Made by a program: the position numbers and the translations under genes | Notes under the pieces: generated by a model | The model's database searches: none | The model's input: only the letters and a program-made list of their open reading frames with translations | Told to the model about the DNA's origin: nothing | In this document: positions 38,294 through 41,475 of the stretch, piece by piece | Numbering within the stretch: the first letter of the stretch is position 1 | Layout: every line of letters begins with the position of its first letter | Source: a virus | IMG/VR virus record: IMGVR_UViG_3300044695_001474 | Span: 1 to 41,475 of that record | Length of the DNA: 41,475 nucleotides | Direction: 5' to 3' (one strand)

Positions 38294-38433
38294 TAGAACT
38301 CAATCGAAATCCAGATTGGTCCGATGTCTAAATTAAATCCCCATCTGTCAATACAGATGCCAATAGCAAACCTTCTAAAATTAAAACCAATATGGAACCA
38401 ACGCTTTAATATAGTAAACTCAATTGTCTTCAT
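38293..38433 (-). CDS. Small conserved-looking beta protein (46 aa)
   Basis: MKTIEFTILKRWFHIGFNFR, then IGICIDRWGFNLDIGPIWISIEF: strongly alternating hydrophobic and aromatic residues, so a small beta sheet. Its ATG overlaps the WhiB stop (ATGA) and its stop overlaps the resolvase start. AAGGA lies seven bases upstream. I have seen similar 'I.RWGF.L..GP..I.FEF' peptides in phage genomes, with no known role. Confidence 0.7.
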   Translation of the reverse strand: MKTIEFTILKRWFHIGFNFRRFAIGICIDRWGFNLDIGPIWISIEF

Positions 38434-38696
38434 ACATAATCCTTTACTAGTATCTCTTGAATAATTATATTTCTACTGCGCCTAATCTTCTTGCGCTCCA
38501 TTGGGGTTGTCCCACCCCACATGCCATAAGCCTCATGTCTTATAGCCCATTCCAGACATTCATTCTTAACCACGCACTTGCCACATATCTTGCGTGAGTA
38601 TGTATATATATCAGTACCACTTCCTCCTTCTTCTGGAAAGAAGAACTCAATACCAATCTCTCTACACAACCCCCTGGTCAAGTCTGGAAATTTCAT
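38430..38696 (-). CDS. WhiB-family Fe-S transcription regulator
   Basis: An 88-residue protein. Cys11, then Cys38-x2-Cys41-x5-Cys47 (KICGKCVVKNECLEWA), and the GMWGG turn at about 58, followed by a basic C-terminal helix (MERKKIRRSR). This is the complete WhiB signature for a [4Fe-4S] cluster. Such proteins act with the principal sigma factor and are found only in actinobacteria and their phages, which makes this the best host marker here. ATG 38696 is preferred (AAAGGGA upstream) to GTG 38702. Confidence 0.9.
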   Translation of the reverse strand: MKFPDLTRGLCREIGIEFFFPEEGGSGTDIYTYSRKICGKCVVKNECLEWAIRHEAYGMWGGTTPMERKKIRRSRNIIIQEILVKDYV

Positions 38697-39090
38697 CTGC
38701 ACTTCCCTTTCGTAGTAACTTCATTGCGGACAATAAGTTTTCTATAGTAACCAAGTAACCTTTACTTCGGTTCGGGGGAATCTCACAAGTAATCTCGTGA
38801 CCCCAGTTCTTGACTACATATCTTACGTAATCTGTCGGAACCATAATCACGCCTTCTTCTAAGACGAATGCCCAGTAATCAGCTTGCGTTACTGATAAAC
38901 CAGATGGTTCCCAAGATTGGGATTTAAGATACCAGCACTCAACCTCAATGTAAACATTGTTTGTCTTGTGCCACTTGCGGTCACGCTTTACTTCAACAGT
39001 TTTACCATTAGTCAGAAGTTGTTCAACAAGTTTCTCTCCTTCACGACCATACGAGAAATCTAAATCGAAACTTGATTTAGTTACTTCCAT
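38662..39090 (-). CDS. PD-(D/E)XK-like nuclease protein (142 aa)
   Basis: DFSYGREGEKLVEQLL, then GKTVEVKRDRKWHKTNNVYI and EVECWY: a Glu followed by E-V-K and a Y-(I/V)-E-x-E motif, as in small phage nucleases of the PD-(D/E)XK superfamily. The following GLSVTQADYWAFVLEEGVIM is a frequent companion helix-strand part. A DNA-processing role next to helicase and resolvase is likely, without certainty on substrate. Confidence 0.65.
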   Translation of the reverse strand: MEVTKSSFDLDFSYGREGEKLVEQLLTNGKTVEVKRDRKWHKTNNVYIEVECWYLKSQSWEPSGLSVTQADYWAFVLEEGVIMVPTDYVRYVVKNWGHEITCEIPPNRSKGYLVTIENLLSAMKLLRKGSADEISRLDQGVV

Positions 39091-39914
39091 TGACTCAACG
39101 TCCTTGCTCTAAATAATTCTGTCGATGAGTTATACAGAGTCATCTTGCTAGCTTCTGCTGCCAGCGTTATGTACTCTTCAGCATTCGGGTCAGCTTTACC
39201 GTGACGATTCTTCACGACAGCCACACGATAAACATTAGATGCGCTATCCAGCGCCACGGATAAGACCAGTTCTGGTAGGGCTGCAACCTTGCCCATCAGA
39301 GCCTTGCGTGGCGCTGGGTAGTTTGGCTTAGACATCTTCTCATTCTCCGACACATGGTGAAGAACAATGAAGGCGGTTTCGTATTCACGAGCCATGTAGT
39401 GGAACGCTGACATTGCATCACGCAATGCAGTCCACTCGTTGTCGCTTGATGAAGCGACGTTCATTAAGTTGTCAACATACACCGCCACAGGTGCAGCACC
39501 GTGCAGTTCAATCCACGCTTCGATTTCTTCCTCGATGTCTTGTAACGAGGGTGCTGGGTCGAAGGCAAACCGAACATGTCCTGCACCTTCAGCCAATGCA
39601 TCTTCAAGAAGAACACTGGCTTCAGTATCCATGATTCTCTCAACGTCAGACACTTCTCTGTCCATAATGATTGCGCCTGCACGAGTCGCTATTGTTCTTG
39701 AATCAGAGTCCGCTGAGATATATAACGCTGGAACTTTGGAGGCGATGGCATACCACAATGCAATCAGTGTCTTACCGCCACCTGGCTGACCTGCAATCAA
39801 ATGCAGTTGAGCCTGACGGAAGGATACTTGGGCTGCGGTAAGTGCAGGAAGCACCTCTGGTAATTGCTTACCAGCAGGTGACTCCACACCGACTACTTGT
39901 AGTAGTGAACGCAT
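39081..39914 (-). CDS. RecA/DnaB-fold helicase ATPase
   Basis: A 277-residue protein. Walker A GQPGGGKT (about 42-49), then LYISADSDSRT, Walker B VAVYVDNL (about 143-150), and AFIVLHHVSENEK with a KNRHGKAD arginine/lysine finger-like end. This is the C-terminal motor domain of DnaB/RepA-type helicases or RadA/KaiC-type ATPases; the DnaB N-terminal domain is absent. A replicative helicase is most likely, given primase and nuclease neighbours. ATG 39914 follows the previous stop closely. Confidence 0.8.
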   Translation of the reverse strand: MRSLLQVVGVESPAGKQLPEVLPALTAAQVSFRQAQLHLIAGQPGGGKTLIALWYAIASKVPALYISADSDSRTIATRAGAIIMDREVSDVERIMDTEASVLLEDALAEGAGHVRFAFDPAPSLQDIEEEIEAWIELHGAAPVAVYVDNLMNVASSSDNEWTALRDAMSAFHYMAREYETAFIVLHHVSENEKMSKPNYPAPRKALMGKVAALPELVLSVALDSASNVYRVAVVKNRHGKADPNAEEYITLAAEASKMTLYNSSTELFRARTLSQWK

Positions 39915-39916
39915 TG

Positions 39917-40381
39917 TTAGCCTTTAGTCCAGATTGTTTCTGCTTCAGCAACACCTGGCTTAAATGGCTTTGGTCCCTTGGCTGGGTCAAACCAACCAAC
40001 GTAAGCCTTACCAGCCTTGGATACGCCCTTCTTCTTGGCGTACTTGCCACGTCCATCTGGTAAGTCTGGGGCATCTGGGTGTCCGTATGTCCACTCATTG
40101 CCGTACTTGTCTTTGACTACCTCAATTGATTGAGGTGATGATGACACTGGCTGAGGATTCATGCCAGCATCTTGGAGTGCTTGAATAGCTTGCTCCATGT
40201 TAGGTGCGTATGCATTACCAGTTGGTCGATTAACTAGTAGTGCTTGCAAACTTTGTGCTTCATTGATTGCTTCAATGACTCCACTTAGATTTGCTTTGAA
40301 TTCAGCAACACTGTTACCTCGGACGGTAAACAAGTCCTGCCCATTTAGCTTGCCAGTATATGAAAACGTAGATTCAGTCAT
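39917..40381 (-). CDS. Putative DNA-binding / recombination accessory protein
   Basis: A 154-residue protein. N-terminal strands (TFSYTGKLNGQDLFTVRGNS) and a helix, a Ser/Pro linker at about 75-88, then KYAKKKGVSKAGKAYVGWFD...PAKGPKPFKPGV. This end looks like the small C-terminal ribbon (HG...KEG.SKKGKPY.GWFCP) used by phage ssDNA-binding or nuclease-partner proteins. Here the cysteines are missing. It lies between nuclease and helicase, overlapping the former by ATGA. Function not proven. Confidence 0.45.
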   Translation of the reverse strand: MTESTFSYTGKLNGQDLFTVRGNSVAEFKANLSGVIEAINEAQSLQALLVNRPTGNAYAPNMEQAIQALQDAGMNPQPVSSSPQSIEVVKDKYGNEWTYGHPDAPDLPDGRGKYAKKKGVSKAGKAYVGWFDPAKGPKPFKPGVAEAETIWTKG

Positions 40382-41050
40382 CTACTTTTTCCTTTCCTTC
40401 CCCTTTGTTGTAGGTATTTGCAGAGGGAAATCTTTTGAGCCCATTGCTGGACACTTCTCTTGGAACGAACACATCTTACAGTTTTCTCCAACAGATGGTG
40501 GGAACCAACCTTTAGACACGGAGTCATTCATTGCACCAAATACATAATCAAAGTAATCAATACTCAAATGCGATAAGTCAAACAGGTCATCGAGCTGACC
40601 TTGTCTTGTCATAAAGAATGCGCCGAACTTTGGGCGAATGCCGTATATCTTTTCAATACCGCTGGCATACAAGCCAGCTTGAATCATACCGAACGGTGTC
40701 CTAGCACCAGTCTTGAAGTCGACTATTACTAAGTCTTCCCCCACTTGGTAAATGACATCAATGACAAAGCGTACAGGTGTGCCTCCGAAATGCACACTTG
40801 CATCCCATTCGATGCCAGGACGACCGTCGGGCAGGGTAGCGATTTTCCACCCAGACTGAGCATACCACTTCTGGTAAGCCTCAACCTGCTTGAGTCCATC
40901 ACTCTGCCAGAACGCTAGGTCTTCCCCATCTGGGCGAGCTACGGTCTTACGACCTGCAGTCTTCCAATCAGAACTGGGAACACCTGTTTGTTCTTCGGTA
41001 ACTCTAACAGATTCATTAAATACTTCAAGCCATTTTTCAGTTAAACTCAT
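40382..41050 (-). CDS. RecB/Cas4-like nuclease, C-terminal (catalytic) half
   Basis: A 222-residue protein with the PD-(D/E)XK site: IEW (Glu81), VIDVIYQ (Asp98), VIVDFKTG (Asp111-x-Lys113), and QAGLY (Gln124/Tyr128). The last part, CKMCSFQEKCPA (Cys191, Cys194, Cys200), is three of the four ligands of the Cas4/AddB-type Fe-S cluster. The fourth should come from the N-terminal gene. The start is taken as the third of three ATGs (41050), with AAGG six bases upstream. It is an exonuclease for recombination or DNA processing. Confidence 0.85.
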   Translation of the reverse strand: MSLTEKWLEVFNESVRVTEEQTGVPSSDWKTAGRKTVARPDGEDLAFWQSDGLKQVEAYQKWYAQSGWKIATLPDGRPGIEWDASVHFGGTPVRFVIDVIYQVGEDLVIVDFKTGARTPFGMIQAGLYASGIEKIYGIRPKFGAFFMTRQGQLDDLFDLSHLSIDYFDYVFGAMNDSVSKGWFPPSVGENCKMCSFQEKCPAMGSKDFPLQIPTTKGKERKK

Positions 41051-41267
41051 CATCATCCTTCGGAGTGTAGTCTGGGTTATCTATGGGGGTAGGGGTAGTC
41101 ATTGGCGACCCACAGGTCGCACAGAAGGAATCAGTAAACCACATAACAAGCTCATAGTCTTGGAAGATGGCACGGATAATTTGTATGTTGGAGCCACAGT
41201 TAATACACTCATTGCTGGGTATTCCCCGCTGGTCAATTAGATTCTTGCTGGGTTCTATAGAGCTCAT
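41037..41267 (-). CDS. Zinc-ribbon protein inserted between the nuclease halves
   Basis: A 76-residue protein. NECINCGSN (CxxC) and FCATCGSPM (CxxC) with 28 residues between make a zinc ribbon. An acidic Pro/Asp tail follows. It overlaps the N-terminal nuclease gene by 35 bases and the C-terminal one by 14-20 bases, each in a different frame. Readthrough or fusion would need two +1 shifts, so it is a separate protein, perhaps holding the two halves together. Confidence 0.7.
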   Translation of the reverse strand: MSSIEPSKNLIDQRGIPSNECINCGSNIQIIRAIFQDYELVMWFTDSFCATCGSPMTTPTPIDNPDYTPKDDDEFN

Positions 41268-41433
41268 GGTTCAACCATTCCAGCATCGAGTGGACTGCTG
41301 AGCCAGCAGCCAAATAAACAGCTGGTTTCTCTGGGACCATTGCGACTTTGCTGAGGTAGTATTTCTGCGGGCAGGATTGCCAAGTAGAAAGCTGACTATA
41401 AGAACGATGTGGGGGTAGTTGATTCATATGCAT
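41233..41433 (-). CDS. RecB/Cas4-like nuclease, N-terminal half
   Basis: A 66-residue protein. RSYSQLSTWQSCPQKYYLSK, with Cys21 as the first Fe-S ligand, then AAGSAVHSMLEWL. This is the typical opening of phage RecB/Cas4 exonucleases (S.SQ...(Y/W)..CP..YYL.KV, G(T/S)AVH). The reading frame stops soon after, before the catalytic acidic residues. ATG 41433 has GGAG eight bases upstream and is the first gene of this operon; the 5' part recurs at 1-85. Confidence 0.8.
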   Translation of the reverse strand: MHMNQLPPHRSYSQLSTWQSCPQKYYLSKVAMVPEKPAVYLAAGSAVHSMLEWLNHELYRTQQESN

Positions 41434-41475
41434 AGTGTATTCTCCAAGTCGGACAAATCGGGTCCGACACGCCGT
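41349..41475. repeat. Terminal direct repeat, right copy
   Basis: Identical to bases 1-127 (see there). Includes the first 85 bases of the nuclease N-terminal gene and part of the intergenic inverted repeat. Confidence 0.95.

Noticed and set aside
1-41475. Integrase, lysogeny repressor, tRNA genes and toxin-antitoxin pairs
   Set aside because: I looked for tyrosine or serine recombinase motifs, Cro/CI-like HTH genes and tRNA structures and saw none that could be supported.

Overview
The window is one complete, very compact tailed-phage genome in which almost every base is coding. Bases 1-127 recur exactly as bases 41349-41475, so the contig closes on itself and the unique genome is about 41,348 bp. 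An exact 127-base end overlap is what a de Bruijn assembler using k=127 leaves on a circular or circularly permuted molecule. The host is most likely an actinobacterium: the phage carries a WhiB-type Fe-S regulator, an FmdB-type zinc ribbon, three LysM proteins, and lysis enzymes for a thin-outer-layer (Gram-positive type) wall. The moderately low GC (judged by eye) and aquatic-phage small proteins (a DUF6321-like protein, fibres ending in the GFSAEL style) suggest a freshwater or marine actinobacterium, but that is inference. No integrase, excisionase, tRNA or lysogeny repressor was seen, so the phage looks lytic. No tape-measure or tail-tube gene was seen either, which indicates a short-tailed (podovirus-like) virion.

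Layout. (1) A lone plus-strand small gene (199-348) faces the end of the structural operon across a bidirectional terminator. (2) The minus-strand structural/lysis operon reads from 26961 down to 398. In transcription order: a small ORF, TerL with a TerS-like N-terminal helix-turn-helix, portal, a block of suspected internal virion proteins (LysM protein, 138 aa, 58 aa, 1653 aa, 270 aa, and two more LysM proteins), scaffold, major capsid protein, small head-completion/adaptor proteins, connector, two fibre genes sharing modules, two small membrane proteins (holin candidates), M15 peptidase, a beta-rich tail protein and a peptidoglycan-binding-like peptide. (3) A regulatory hub at 27464-27804 has two divergent TTGACA-18-TATTC promoters, heptamer direct repeats and a stem-loop. 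One minus-strand 89-aa gene (27194-27463) reads leftward from it and ends at a strong terminator. (4) The plus-strand early operon, 27805-33816, holds 17 small translationally coupled genes. It is punctuated by four copies of a stem-loop element with covarying stems and ends in an intrinsic terminator buried inside the convergent glycosyltransferase gene. (5) The minus-strand replication/recombination operon reads from 41433 down to 33803: split RecB/Cas4-like nuclease, putative DNA-binding protein, RecA/DnaB-fold ATPase, PD-(D/E)XK-like protein, WhiB, Holliday-junction-resolvase-like nuclease, secreted transglycosylase-like protein, primase zinc finger, HslV/proteasome-like hydrolase, primase Toprim half, DUF1599/NMAD1 protein, endonuclease VII, sigma-like factor, FmdB zinc ribbon and glycosyltransferase.

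How it fits together. The phage appears to take over transcription with WhiB and a sigma-like factor. It primes and unwinds DNA with its own split primase and helicase but must borrow the host replicase, because no DNA polymerase gene is visible. It processes recombination and packaging intermediates with several nucleases. The virion probably injects a large set of wall-binding (LysM) and internal proteins. Genes overlap by 1-20 bases almost throughout, so translational coupling is the rule. Points that stand out are the split nuclease with a zinc-ribbon gene between its halves, the proteasome-like gene between the primase halves, the covarying stem-loops, and a Shine-Dalgarno sequence that a hairpin appears to bring close to its start codon.
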